From Streptomyces uncialis (GTDB lineage: Bacteria; Actinomycetota; Actinomycetes; Streptomycetales; Streptomycetaceae): 64,000 nucleotides of DNA. Shown here piece by piece: positions 24,791-33,061 of this stretch; within the stretch, counting starts at the first letter, position 1, and each line of letters begins with the position of its first letter. Where the stretch lies: the NCBI RefSeq assembly GCF_036250755.1, contig NZ_CP109583.1, positions 8,240,001-8,304,000 of the forward strand, read 5' to 3'. The notes under the pieces are model-generated. The model did not search any database and was not told the origin of the DNA. It saw nothing but the letters and a program-made list of their open reading frames with translations. The translations under genes and the position numbers were made by a program.

Positions 24791-25570
24791 ATGACCTCGG
24801 TGACGTACCTCTCGGAGCTGTTCTCACTGGACGGCAGGGTGGCCCTGGTGACGGGCGGCAGCTCGGGGATCGGCCGGGCGGTGGCCGGGGCGCTGGCGCG
24901 GGCGGGCGCCCGGGTGGTGATCGTGGCGCGCGGCGAGACGGAACTCGCGGCGACCGTGGCCGAGCTGACGGCCGAGGGCCGCGAGGCGGCCTGGGTGAGC
25001 GCCGATCTGAGCGCCCGCGAGGGGGTGCGCGCGGCGGCGGAAGCGGCGGCGGCCGTGTTCGGGGAGCCGGACATCCTGGTGAACAGCGCGGGCATCAACC
25101 TCCGTCCTCCGCTGGGTGAGCTGGGCGAGGACGTCTGGGACACCACCATGGCCGTGAACCTGGAGGCGCCGTTCCTGCTGGGGCAGCGCTTCGGCCCCGG
25201 GATGGCCGCGCGGGGATTCGGCCGGATCATCCACATCACCTCGCAGCAGGCGCACCGGGCGTTCGTGCAGAGCGGCGCGTACGGCGTCTCCAAGGGCGCG
25301 CTGGAGTCGCTGGCCCGCTCGCAGGCCGAGGCGTGGTCACCGCACGGTGTCACCTGCAACACCCTGGTACCGGGTTTCGTCATGACCCCGCTCAACCAGC
25401 GGCTGTCGTCCGACCCCGACCGGGTCGCGGCGCTCGCCGCCCGCACCATGGTCGGACGCAACGGCCTGGCCGAGGACTTCGCGGGCGCCGCCGTGTTCCT
25501 GGCGAGCGGGGCGTCCGCCTATGTGACGGGCCAGTCCCTCTTCGTCGACGGCGGCTTCTCGACCCACTGA
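24791..25570 (+). CDS. Short-chain dehydrogenase/reductase (SDR)
   Basis: A 259-residue classical SDR. It has the cofactor motif TGGSSGIG at about 22-29, NSAG at about 98-101, a Ser in the HITSQQAH strand and the catalytic YGVSK (Tyr about 161, Lys about 165), and ends in the VDGGFSTH tail. Sequence style resembles 3-oxoacyl-ACP reductase/gluconate 5-dehydrogenase-like members. No operon partner: the neighbours upstream and downstream are on the other strand. Substrate unknown. Confidence 0.9.
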   Translation: MTSVTYLSELFSLDGRVALVTGGSSGIGRAVAGALARAGARVVIVARGETELAATVAELTAEGREAAWVSADLSAREGVRAAAEAAAAVFGEPDILVNSAGINLRPPLGELGEDVWDTTMAVNLEAPFLLGQRFGPGMAARGFGRIIHITSQQAHRAFVQSGAYGVSKGALESLARSQAEAWSPHGVTCNTLVPGFVMTPLNQRLSSDPDRVAALAARTMVGRNGLAEDFAGAAVFLASGASAYVTGQSLFVDGGFSTH

Positions 25571-25722
25571 CCATGCGGCCCACCGACCCGGCGACGCGCG
25601 GACCGACGGCCTTCCGATCGGCTTGCCCTCCGCCCGGCGACCGCGTCCACCGGCGACCCACTGACCGACCACGTGCGGACCGGTGGCCCGCTGACCCGCT
25701 TCGCCGCGACCGTCGACGCCGC

Positions 25723-25752
25723 GACCGTCGACGCCCCGACCGGCCACGCACC
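25723..25752. repeat. Two tandem 15-bp copies GCCGCGACCGTCGAC
   Basis: An exact tandem duplication in the gap between the convergent SDR and MFS genes. Probably replication slippage; no function proposed. Confidence 0.6.
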
Positions 25753-25808
25753 GTCCCGCCCCGCCGCGCCCGGTCCCCTCCCGAGGACCGGGTGCGGCGC
25801 GGACACCG

Positions 25809-27038
25809 TCAGGCGTCGGCGTGTTCCGCCGTCCGCCGGGAGGCCGCCCGCCGGGACGCCGTCGGTACGGCGGGTATGCCGGTACGGCGGTCGCGCCGCT
25901 CCAGCGCCCCCGCCCACAGGGCCCCGGCGAGTCCGAGGAGGGCGAGCGCGGCGCCGACCCAGGCGACCGAGGGATAGCCCCAGCCCGCCGCGATCGTCGC
26001 GCCGCCCAGTGCCGGGGCCAGGGTGTTGCCGATGTTGAAGGCGGCCGTGTTGGTGGCGCCGACGAGGGTCGGGGCGCCCGGTGCGAGGGTGAAGACCCGG
26101 GCCTGGAGGGCCGGGTTGGTGACATATCCGGCCAGGCCGAGGACGAAGACCAGCACCAGGGTGACGACGGTGTGCCGGGCCGTGAGCGCGAGCGCGGCGG
26201 AGGCCACGGTCAGCACCGCGAGTCCGGCGACGAGCGTCGGCACGGACCGCTCCTCGGGCTGCCGTCCGCCGATCGTCATACCGACCAGCCCGCCGACCCC
26301 GAACAGCGCCAGCACCACGGGCACCCACCCCTCGGACATCCCGCTCACGCCGGTCAGCAGCGCGGCGAGATAGCTGAAGGTGACGATGACCGCGCCGAAG
26401 GCGAAGGCCGTGACGGCGTACGAGAGCCACAGCTGGGGCCGCCGCATGGCCCGCAGCTCCGCGCGGACCGTCCGGGGCTCCTCGCGCGCGCCCTTGCCGC
26501 CGGGCACGGCGAACACCGTGCAGACGAGGCTGACGAGGGTCAGGACGGCGACGCCCCAGAAGGCCGCGCGCCATCCGGCGAACTGGCTGAGCACCGTACC
26601 CGCCGGGACGCCCACGATGGTGGCCAGGGTCAGTCCGCCCGCCACCACCGCGACGGCCCTGGCCTTCGCGTCCGCCGGTACGAGCGCCACGGCCGTCGCC
26701 ACCGCCACCCCCCAGAACCCGGCGTAGGCGAGGGCGCTGACGATCCGGGTGGCGAACAGCGGCCCGTAGCCGGGCGCCAGCGCGCCGACGACGTGCGCGG
26801 CGATGAACACGCCCTGGAGGGCGACGAGCGCGGTGCGGCGCGGCCAGCGCAGTGTGGCGACGGCGAGCAGGGGCGCGCCGACGACCATCCCGATCGCGAA
26901 GGCGGAGATGAGCAACCCGGCGTCGGGGATCGAGACACCCAGATCGTCGGCCATCCCCGGGAGCAGCCCGGAGAGCATGAACTCCGAGGTTCCCTGGGTG
27001 AAGATCCCCAGTCCGAGGACGTAGACGGCTAAGGGCAT
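25809..27038 (-). CDS. MFS exporter, DHA1 (AraJ/CmlR-like) family
   Basis: A 409-residue major facilitator with 12 hydrophobic helices. The N-terminus MPLAVYVLGLGIFTQGTSEFMLSGLLPGMADDLGVS and the loop 2-3 region (GAPLLAVATLRWPRRTAL) fit DHA1 drug exporters, including chloramphenicol-resistance-type and sugar/arabinose efflux proteins. ATG 27038 follows GGAGGAA. It is divergent from a TetR regulator with a palindrome in the shared promoter region, the classic drug-pump layout. It lies near the cyclodipeptide cluster and could in principle export its product, but the TetR arrangement argues for a self-contained pump. Confidence 0.9.
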   Translation of the reverse strand: MPLAVYVLGLGIFTQGTSEFMLSGLLPGMADDLGVSIPDAGLLISAFAIGMVVGAPLLAVATLRWPRRTALVALQGVFIAAHVVGALAPGYGPLFATRIVSALAYAGFWGVAVATAVALVPADAKARAVAVVAGGLTLATIVGVPAGTVLSQFAGWRAAFWGVAVLTLVSLVCTVFAVPGGKGAREEPRTVRAELRAMRRPQLWLSYAVTAFAFGAVIVTFSYLAALLTGVSGMSEGWVPVVLALFGVGGLVGMTIGGRQPEERSVPTLVAGLAVLTVASAALALTARHTVVTLVLVFVLGLAGYVTNPALQARVFTLAPGAPTLVGATNTAAFNIGNTLAPALGGATIAAGWGYPSVAWVGAALALLGLAGALWAGALERRDRRTGIPAVPTASRRAASRRTAEHADA

Positions 27039-27145
27039 GAGTGTTCCTCCGGTGTACGGGCGGTGCCGCGGTGGACAGGTCAACGCCGATACGGCACAGC
27101 GGCGTTCGACGTCGCGGTGTGCCCGGCCCGAAGGACGCTAGCATG

Positions 27146-27167
27146 TTTTGAAGCAACCGCTTCAGAA
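27146..27167. promoter_or_regulatory. TetR-type operator between MFS and TetR genes
   Basis: TTTTGAAGC-AACC-GCTTCAGAA is an inverted repeat with 9-bp arms and one mismatch. The right half GCTTCAGAAC recurs exactly at 27247-27256, just ahead of tetR. Autoregulation and control of the pump are expected. Confidence 0.6.
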
Positions 27168-27271
27168 CTGGCGGAAGGCCGCCGGAGGCCAAGGCGCGCA
27201 TGGCGCGGGGCCGTTGAGAGGCGATAACCGGGGGTTTGGTGCGGTCGCTTCAGAACCCCTACGATCGCGTC

Positions 27272-27850
27272 ATGGCACGGCCACGGAAGTTCGACGAGGC
27301 CCGGGCGGTCGGCTCCGCGATGGACGCCTTCTGGCGGCAGGGCTACCACGCGACGTCCACCAGGGACCTGACCGACCGCACCGGCGTCGGACCGTCCAGT
27401 CTGTACAACACCTTCGGCGACAAGCGGCAGCTCTATCTGCGGACCCTGCGCGAGTACTTCGCCGTCCACACCGCCGAACAGACCCGCGGGCTGCGCGCAC
27501 CGGGACCGGCCAAGGAACGGCTGCGCCACCTCATGGTCCACGCGGTCGACCTGGACCTGTCCGGGACCGGACCCGCGGGCTGCTTCGCGGTCAACGCGCT
27601 GATCGAGATGGGGAGCGAGGACCCGGACGTCGCCGAGGAACTCCAGCGCCACTTCGGCGCCGTGGAGGACGCGTTGACCGACACCGTGGCGGAAGGGCAG
27701 CGCGACGGCGGGATCACCGCACCGGGCGACGCGCGCACCCTCGCCCGCCAGGTCCTCAGCACGTACTACGGGCTGCGGGTCCTCGCCCGGGTCCAGAAGG
27801 ACCGGCAGGCGCTGCTCGCCGTCGCGGACAGCGCCCTCGCCGCACTCTGA
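27272..27850 (+). CDS. TetR-family regulator of the MFS pump
   Basis: A 192-residue regulator with an N-terminal TetR HTH (FDEARAVGSAMDAFWRQGYHATSTRDLTDRTGVGPSSLYNTFGDKRQLY, residues about 5-52) and a C-terminal domain similar to the AcrR/NemR-type TetR_C group with a conserved GCFAVNALIEMG segment. ATG 27272 places the HTH at the usual distance; a GTG twelve codons earlier overlaps the second operator half-site. Divergent from the MFS gene, with an operator between. The inducer is unknown. Confidence 0.88.
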   Translation: MARPRKFDEARAVGSAMDAFWRQGYHATSTRDLTDRTGVGPSSLYNTFGDKRQLYLRTLREYFAVHTAEQTRGLRAPGPAKERLRHLMVHAVDLDLSGTGPAGCFAVNALIEMGSEDPDVAEELQRHFGAVEDALTDTVAEGQRDGGITAPGDARTLARQVLSTYYGLRVLARVQKDRQALLAVADSALAAL

Positions 27851-27885
27851 TCCCGGGGCGACACGGGCGTGCGGGCCTGGGACGG

Positions 27886-29403
27886 CTACTGAGCCGCCGT
27901 GGCCGCCAGCGGAGCCCGCTCATGGGCGGACGGAGCGACGGCCTCCGCCGCGCCCACGGGCTGTGCGCGAGCGCTGACGAGCAGGTTCACCGGCTCCTGC
28001 GCACCCGACGGCAGACCGTCCAGCGGTTCCCACACCACATCGGTGAACCCGGAGGCCCGCAGGGTCTTCTCGATGGTCTCGCAACTCCAGTACCGCGCGG
28101 GCAGCGTCGTCGGGGGAGTCGTGGGGATCGTCAGGGGTGAGGGGTCACCGTCACGGGCGTTGTCGGGACGGTGCACCACGAGACCGTTCATCTGGGCGCT
28201 GTCCGCCGGGAGCCGGGGATTGCCCACATAGGCGAGGAAGCGGCCCCCGGGCGCCAGATTGGCCCAGGTCTGCCTCATCATCCGGGCCAGCGTCGCCCGG
28301 CTGTCCGCGTAGTGCAGGACCGCGACCGCCACCACGGCGTCGAAGGTGCCGAGGACGGGCATGTCGGCCGCGTCCACGACCTCGTACCGCACCCCGACCG
28401 GCTCCCGCTCCTCCAGCGCCCGCGCCACCTCGATCATGCCGGGCGACACATCCACACCCAGCACCTCGGCCGCGCCCCGGCGCCGCAGCAGCCGGGCGTA
28501 CGCCCCGGAACCGCACCCGAGGTCCAGTACGGAGGCCCCCTCGACCGGGCCGAGGGCACGCAGGAGCGACGGGATCTCGATGAGGCTGCGGTAGGTGCTG
28601 AACACCCGCTCCACATCGGTGTAGTCCGCCGCGATCTCGTCGTACTGCTCCGTGAGGGTCAACTGCTCTCTCCTTGTACGTGAACGGGTCTGCTGGGGCG
28701 GGGAATCCGGCGCGGCGACCGGTTCCGGGCTGACGACGAGGAATCCCTGCCGGGGGCTGCGCCCGGGGCTCCCGGGTTCCTGGTACAGCGCGGTGACCAC
28801 CGGCATCAGCTTGTGATAGCAGGTGACCGAGGAGGGGACGCCCAGAATGGCGGGGGTGTCGAGCAGGAAGGGGATCTCCGAGCGTACGTACGCGAGTCCC
28901 GCCTGTATCTGCACGGAATCGGCGGAGTGCTCCGTGACGGGGCCGGAATGGTGTTCGAGGAGTTCGCGTACCTGTTCCTCGGCGGCCCGCCGCACCGGCC
29001 CGCTGTCGTCGAAATCCCGGTCCAGCCGGCGCAGCACCGCCTGATACGCGGGAAGTTGCGCGCATTCCGACATCGACCGCACCCGGAGCCGCCCGTGCGC
29101 GGTGCCCGAGGTCTTCTCCAGGGCACGCCGGATTCTTCGCCGGACATCCTTGAGCATGCTTCTGGTGCGACTGCCGGCCTGGGCCGGGGTGAGTCCCGTC
29201 GCGATGAGCATGGCGTCGATATGGGTGTCGATGTACAGGACGTCGACCAGGGTGAAGTGTTCTTCCGCCCAGGCCAGCAGCGAACCCAGCCGTTCCTGAT
29301 GGAAATAGCTGTTCCCGGCACTCACGCCGATCAGCGCGTGGTCACCGCGCTCATAGATCCGCCGACAGGTCGGGGTGACGGGTTCCACCTCGAACTTCGT
29401 CAT
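27886..29403 (-). CDS. Cyclodipeptide synthase fused to SAM methyltransferase
   Basis: A 505-residue bifunctional protein. Residues about 10-228 are an AlbC-type cyclodipeptide synthase, which makes a diketopiperazine from two aminoacyl-tRNAs. GDHALIGVSAGNSYF holds the nucleophile Ser28 (AlbC Ser37) and Asn31 (Asn40); Tyr172 and Glu176 (AYVRSEIP) match AlbC Tyr178 and Glu182, and Tyr196 (SSVTCYH) matches Tyr202. After a Pro/Arg-rich linker (about 228-246) comes a class I methyltransferase (about 250-490) with motif I VLDLGCGSG (292-300). It lies 36 bases downstream of the oxidase genes in one operon. The methyl group probably goes to the diketopiperazine or its dehydro form. The amino acids used are not predictable with confidence; close similarity to AlbC suggests hydrophobic residues. 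Confidence 0.92.
   Translation of the reverse strand: MTKFEVEPVTPTCRRIYERGDHALIGVSAGNSYFHQERLGSLLAWAEEHFTLVDVLYIDTHIDAMLIATGLTPAQAGSRTRSMLKDVRRRIRRALEKTSGTAHGRLRVRSMSECAQLPAYQAVLRRLDRDFDDSGPVRRAAEEQVRELLEHHSGPVTEHSADSVQIQAGLAYVRSEIPFLLDTPAILGVPSSVTCYHKLMPVVTALYQEPGSPGRSPRQGFLVVSPEPVAAPDSPPQQTRSRTRREQLTLTEQYDEIAADYTDVERVFSTYRSLIEIPSLLRALGPVEGASVLDLGCGSGAYARLLRRRGAAEVLGVDVSPGMIEVARALEEREPVGVRYEVVDAADMPVLGTFDAVVAVAVLHYADSRATLARMMRQTWANLAPGGRFLAYVGNPRLPADSAQMNGLVVHRPDNARDGDPSPLTIPTTPPTTLPARYWSCETIEKTLRASGFTDVVWEPLDGLPSGAQEPVNLLVSARAQPVGAAEAVAPSAHERAPLAATAAQ
28662..28679 (-). promoter_or_regulatory. Internal ribosome binding site and TTG codon at the domain junction
   Basis: On the minus strand AAGGAGAGAGCAG-TTG lies in frame inside the fusion gene. 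TTG (28662) is codon 248, the first residue of the methyltransferase domain, and AAGGAG is seven bases ahead. It could start a free 258-residue methyltransferase, or be the relic of a formerly separate gene. Confidence 0.5.
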
Positions 29404-29439
29404 GTCTCTGCTTCCCTCGGCCGTTCGGATTCCCCGCCG

Positions 29440-29781
29440 TCAGGTGGTGGCGGGGGAAGCCGGACCCCGCCGGATGAGATCGGAGTCCCGCAGCAGCAGC
29501 GTCAGCTTCCCGCACACCTCGTCGAGGAACGCGGTGAGATCCCTGGGAGCCATCGGCCCGCACATGAAATCCTCCAACCGGCCGTGCAGTTCCTGGAGTT
29601 CGCTGTTGGTCACACCGCGGTCCCGGAGCAGCACCAGTACCCGCCGGGCGGCGTCGATGCAGCGGAAGGGGCCGTATTGCTGGGGCTCCTCCAGAAGTCC
29701 CCGCCCGCTGCTGAGCAGATACGCGGTGAGAAGGAGGAGTTCCTCATCGATCGGCCGGAGTGCCGTTTCCCCAGAACTCAT
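29440..29781 (-). CDS. Cyclodipeptide oxidase small subunit (AlbB-like)
   Basis: A 113-residue protein of the AlbB/DUF6092 type. Helical throughout, with the family segments EELLLLTAYLLSSGRGLLEEP, DAARRVLVLL and a conserved LHGRLEDF region. AlbB-like proteins assemble with the nitroreductase-like AlbA into cyclodipeptide oxidase, which introduces alpha,beta-double bonds into diketopiperazines. Its start overlaps the end of the albA-like gene by 38 bases, the usual arrangement of this pair, and the synthase gene follows 36 bases after its stop. Confidence 0.85.
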   Translation of the reverse strand: MSSGETALRPIDEELLLLTAYLLSSGRGLLEEPQQYGPFRCIDAARRVLVLLRDRGVTNSELQELHGRLEDFMCGPMAPRDLTAFLDEVCGKLTLLLRDSDLIRRGPASPATT

Positions 29782-30295
29782 GACTGACTACCTCACTGCG
29801 GTCTCGGCGGGGCGGTGATACGAGATCCCTGGCCGGGTGGCCGAGGGGAACCAGGAGCAGGGGTTCGAGATGGCTGGGCAGCCCGAGGATCGTGGCGACG
29901 GAACCACGACGGAAACTGGCCGCGGGACAGCCGCCCAGCCCCAGGGAATGGGCGGCGAGCAGCAGGTTCTGCACCGCCATCGCCACGCACAGCAGTCCCT
30001 CGTCCCAGAACTCGCCGTCGTCCTTGACCGCGCGGGAACGGTCGAAGCACGCGACCACGACGAGCGGCGGCGGCTCGATCATCCCGGGGGAGAAAGCCCG
30101 TACGAGCCGCAGGGTGCGCGGGTCGCGCACGGCCACGAAGGCCCAGGCCTGCTTGTTCCCCCCGGTGGGGGCGGCCAGTATGGCGTCGATCAATTGCTCC
30201 AACTGGTCGTCCGACACGGGTTGGTCGGTGAACTGCCGCACCGCACTCCGGGTACGGAGCACACGCATGACGGCTGATGACTGCTGGGTGGACAA
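29744..30295 (-). CDS. Cyclodipeptide oxidase large subunit (AlbA-like nitroreductase fold)
   Basis: A flavin-binding nitroreductase-fold protein of about 183 residues. RTRSAVRQFTDQPVSDDQLEQL and AAPTGGNKQAWAFVAV are the FMN-binding blocks, and LGLGGCPAASF is the conserved glycine loop. With the overlapping AlbB-like partner it should oxidise the diketopiperazine from the synthase. The start is uncertain: TTG 30295 has GAGGA five bases upstream and is preferred; a TTG at 30328 extends it by eleven codons, and the first ATG (30268) has no ribosome site. First gene of the minus-strand operon oxidase A-oxidase B-synthase/methyltransferase. Confidence 0.87.
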   Translation of the reverse strand: MSTQQSSAVMRVLRTRSAVRQFTDQPVSDDQLEQLIDAILAAPTGGNKQAWAFVAVRDPRTLRLVRAFSPGMIEPPPLVVVACFDRSRAVKDDGEFWDEGLLCVAMAVQNLLLAAHSLGLGGCPAASFRRGSVATILGLPSHLEPLLLVPLGHPARDLVSPPRRDRSEVVSHEFWGNGTPADR

Positions 30296-30681
30296 CGACT
30301 TCCTCTCCGAACCCCGAACCGCACTCAAGAGAGTCCCCGTGACGCGGTGTTCGCGAAGCGCCGGGAACCGTGAGGGCGTCGCCGTCGAGCGGCGCGCACC
30401 GGAACTGTGGCATGCCCGATCCGGGCCGTTCCCGGCATCCCCGATCCATTCACCCGCGCGGGGTCAAAGTGTGATGGTCCGCTGGTCCGCGATTCCGCCG
30501 GTCCTTTGCCCGGAGCATTCCCGGGGGCCGGAACTCCGTGCCATGAACGGGATTTCGGGCCGCTCGTCCGTTGCCTCGGCGCCGGTGTTCCGCCGGGCGG
30601 AACGCCGACGTTCCCGTACCGCATGAGGTGTGTGAACGCGGGTAGACGGCCCAAGGTGACCCACGGCCAACTGGAGGAAAG
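30296..30681. other. 386-bp divergent gap (cyclodipeptide operon / VOC gene)
   Basis: No gene is supported. It must hold the promoter of the cyclodipeptide operon, but I cannot point to convincing -35/-10 boxes. A hairpin GTTCCGC-CGG-GCGGAAC lies at 30587-30603. Confidence 0.5.
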
Positions 30682-31062
30682 ATGCCTGTACCCAAGACGG
30701 CCGTCCTGGCGCTCGACTGCGCCGACCCCGAGGCGCTCGCGGAGTTCTACGCGGCCCTGCTCGGCGGTGAGATACGCCCGACCGGTGACCCCGACCTCGT
30801 GGAGGTGAGGGGCGAGGACGGATCCGTGCTGGGGTTCCAGCGCGACCACGGCTTCGCGCCGCCGAGCTGGCCCCGGCCCGAGGACGCGCAGCAGGCACAT
30901 CTGCTGATCATGGTGGCGCGGTCGGACCTCGACGAGGCCGAGCGCGAGGCGGTCAGTCTCGGGGCGACCCCGATGGACGTACAGGGCCGGGGCACCACCC
31001 GTGAGGGGCGGCTGCTGTCCGACCCCGCCGGGCACTCGTTCATGCTGCGCTCCCTCAAGTGA
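30682..31062 (+). CDS. VOC/glyoxalase-like domain protein
   Basis: A 126-residue single-domain vicinal-oxygen-chelate protein (VLALDCADPEALAEFYAALLGGEI at the start, LLSDPAGHSFMLRS at the end). GGAGGAAAG precedes the ATG by six bases. This type of Streptomyces VOC protein keeps the beta-alpha-beta-beta-beta fold, but only some of the usual metal ligands are evident, so an enzyme or a binding role (for example antibiotic binding) are both possible. It is divergent from the cyclodipeptide operon; a link, such as self-protection, is conceivable but not shown. Confidence 0.8.
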   Translation: MPVPKTAVLALDCADPEALAEFYAALLGGEIRPTGDPDLVEVRGEDGSVLGFQRDHGFAPPSWPRPEDAQQAHLLIMVARSDLDEAEREAVSLGATPMDVQGRGTTREGRLLSDPAGHSFMLRSLK

Positions 31063-31263
31063 CCCACGACGGCCCCTCGTGTCCCGGCGGCGACCGAGGC
31101 GTCCGGGGCGTCCGGGGTGACCGGGGCGTCCGGCGCGACCGGAGGCGACCGCCGACCGGCACCGGGGCGGCGGTCAGGGGGACCGCGGGGGGCCGACGAG
31201 AGTGGTGAGGCGGTCGGTGAGCGCACCCGTGTGGCCGATGTCGGAGCCCGCCCGCCGTGGACG

Positions 31264-32142
31264 TCAGCCGCGCAGTGACGCCGCGTCACCCATCACCACG
31301 ACCGGCCGCAGCCGGGGGTCCAGCGCGCGCAGCAGCTCCCGCATCCGGCCGCGCGGCAGCGACACACAGCCCTTGGTGGGGCCGCCGTGGTCCACATGGA
31401 GCCAGATCCCGCTGCCCTTGTCCGCGCCCAGCGGCCGGGTCTTGTCGAGCGGCGACGTACCGGGCACCCGGTTGTAGTCGATCGCCAGGACGTAGTCGAA
31501 GGAGCCTTCCAGCGACTCGTCGAGGTAGCCCGTGCCGGAGTCGCCGAACTCGATGTCCTGGTCGTACGGCAGCGCGGTGCCCGGGTCGGGCAGCAGCCCG
31601 CCCGCGTCACCGAGGCCGAACACCCCGATCGGGCTGCGCAGATCGCCCGCCCGGTGGTCGTCCGTCCAGCCGCGCAGCGCGTTGTGCGCGGGCCAGGGTC
31701 CGGCCACGGTGCGCCAGACGCCCTGGGCGCCCTGCTGGTGCAGCGCGGCCGTGCCCGCGCTGGAGTCCCGTCCGGCGCCGGTCACCACGAGGGCCTGCCG
31801 GGTCCGGGCCGGAATCCGGGCCCGGGTCCCCGGCCCGAGCCCGGGGACCGCCGCGACCTCACCGGCCGTGCCCGGCCCGGGGCGCCCCTCGATCGGGGGC
31901 CGGGCCGACGGGCCCGTCGCACTGCCCGCCTTGGCGTTCAGCGGGGCCGGACCACCGCCCCCGGCCCGTCCGGACCCGGCCCCGGCGGAGCAGCCGGTGA
32001 GCAGCAGGGCACCGCACGAGAGCGCGGCCAGCGCGGAACGGGTGGCGCGGACGGTACGAGCGGTACCGGTGGAACGGGAGGTCCGGGCGACGGTCCGGAC
32101 GGCAGGGCGGGTCCGGAACGTCCGGGTGGGGCTCGCGGGCAC
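31264..32142 (-). CDS. L,D-transpeptidase (YkuD-like) lipoprotein
   Basis: A protein of about 292 residues. After an Arg-rich N-terminus a lipoprotein signal with lipobox LLTGC is seen, then a Gly/Pro/Ala-rich linker and a YkuD-type catalytic domain ending in HVDHGGPTKGCVSLP, which carries the catalytic His and Cys of L,D-transpeptidases. It likely acts outside the membrane on peptidoglycan cross-links or remodelling. GTG 32142 is a reasonable start; the frame is open further upstream, and the real N-terminus could be shorter. Convergent with the VOC gene. Confidence 0.82.
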   Translation of the reverse strand: MPASPTRTFRTRPAVRTVARTSRSTGTARTVRATRSALAALSCGALLLTGCSAGAGSGRAGGGGPAPLNAKAGSATGPSARPPIEGRPGPGTAGEVAAVPGLGPGTRARIPARTRQALVVTGAGRDSSAGTAALHQQGAQGVWRTVAGPWPAHNALRGWTDDHRAGDLRSPIGVFGLGDAGGLLPDPGTALPYDQDIEFGDSGTGYLDESLEGSFDYVLAIDYNRVPGTSPLDKTRPLGADKGSGIWLHVDHGGPTKGCVSLPRGRMRELLRALDPRLRPVVVMGDAASLRG

Positions 32143-32354
32143 GGGAGGGGGCCTTTCGACGACGAGGAGCGGGGCTCGGGGCGGCGCGCGGACGGATTCC
32201 GGGGCACCGGTGTGACATCTGTGCCCGGCCCCGGCGCAAACCCCGCATTCCGTTGGGCCGACCCGGCGCCGTTCACCACCCCCGAGTGGCCCGGGAGCCC
32301 CCGGACGGCCCACCCCGACGGGCGACCCCGCGGCCGCGCCGCTGGAATGGGCAG

Positions 32355-33032
32355 ATGACCCCGCCGGACGACTGCCTCGCCCGCAACGACTGGATCTGCG
32401 GCGAGTACCTGACGACCAGGAGCCATATCCTCACCGACGCGACCGTCCAGCACCTCCAGCTCACCTTCCTCGCGGTGCTGATCGCCCTGGTCGTCGCCGT
32501 CCCGCTGGCCGTCGCCGCACGGCGCTGGCGCTGGGCCTCGGGGCCCGTCCTCGCCGTCACCACCGTCCTCTACACCATCCCGTCGCTGGCGATGTTCTCC
32601 CTGCTGCTGCCCGCGTACGGGCTGTCCGCGTCCCTGGTGGTCGCCGGACTCGTCCTCTACTCGCTGACGCTGCTCGTCCGGAACATCCTCGTCGGCCTGC
32701 GCGGCGTCCCCGAGGAGACCCGGCAGGCCGCCCGCGGCCTCGGCTACGGACCGGTCCGGCTGCTGCTCACCGTGGAACTCCCGCTCGCCCTGCCCGCCTC
32801 GATGGCGGGACTGCGGATCGCGACCGTCTCCGCGGTGTCCCTGGTGACCGTCGGCGCCATCGTCGGCTTCGGCGGCCTCGGCAATCTGATCTACGCGGGG
32901 ATGAACACCTACTTCAAGGCCCAGGTCCTCACCGCGTCCGTGCTCTGCGTCGTCATCGCGGTCGCGGCCGACCTCCTGCTCCTCGGCGTCCAGCGGCTGC
33001 TGACCCCCTGGACCCGGGCCGCCCGCGCATGA
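32355..33032 (+). CDS. Osmoprotectant ABC transporter permease (OpuBB/ProW-like)
   Basis: A 225-residue permease with about five to six helices and the EAA-loop motif GLRGVPEETRQAARGLGYGPVRLLLTVELPLALP at about 115-148. It belongs to the glycine betaine/carnitine/choline uptake type (binding-protein-dependent transport inner membrane family). ATG 32355 starts before the DDCLARNDWICGEYL periplasmic segment typical of these proteins. A second permease and the binding protein follow in the same direction; the matching ATPase is convergent downstream. Confidence 0.9.
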   Translation: MTPPDDCLARNDWICGEYLTTRSHILTDATVQHLQLTFLAVLIALVVAVPLAVAARRWRWASGPVLAVTTVLYTIPSLAMFSLLLPAYGLSASLVVAGLVLYSLTLLVRNILVGLRGVPEETRQAARGLGYGPVRLLLTVELPLALPASMAGLRIATVSAVSLVTVGAIVGFGGLGNLIYAGMNTYFKAQVLTASVLCVVIAVAADLLLLGVQRLLTPWTRAARA

Positions 33033-33061
33033 GCGCCGACCAGGGGAGGCGGCGGCCCTGA
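33029..33061 (+). other. Ten-codon mini-ORF between the two permease genes
   Basis: ATG 33029 overlaps the first permease stop (ATGA) but stops after ten codons (MSADQGRRRP) at TGA 33059-33061. That stop overlaps the CTG from which the second permease can be read. It may be a coupling leader, or the remains of the true start after a one-base loss in the G-rich run. Confidence 0.4.

Noticed and set aside
25809..27850. MFS pump and TetR as part of the cyclodipeptide cluster
   Set aside because: The pair has its own divergent promoter with operator and is separated from the cluster by a convergent junction; a link cannot be shown from sequence.
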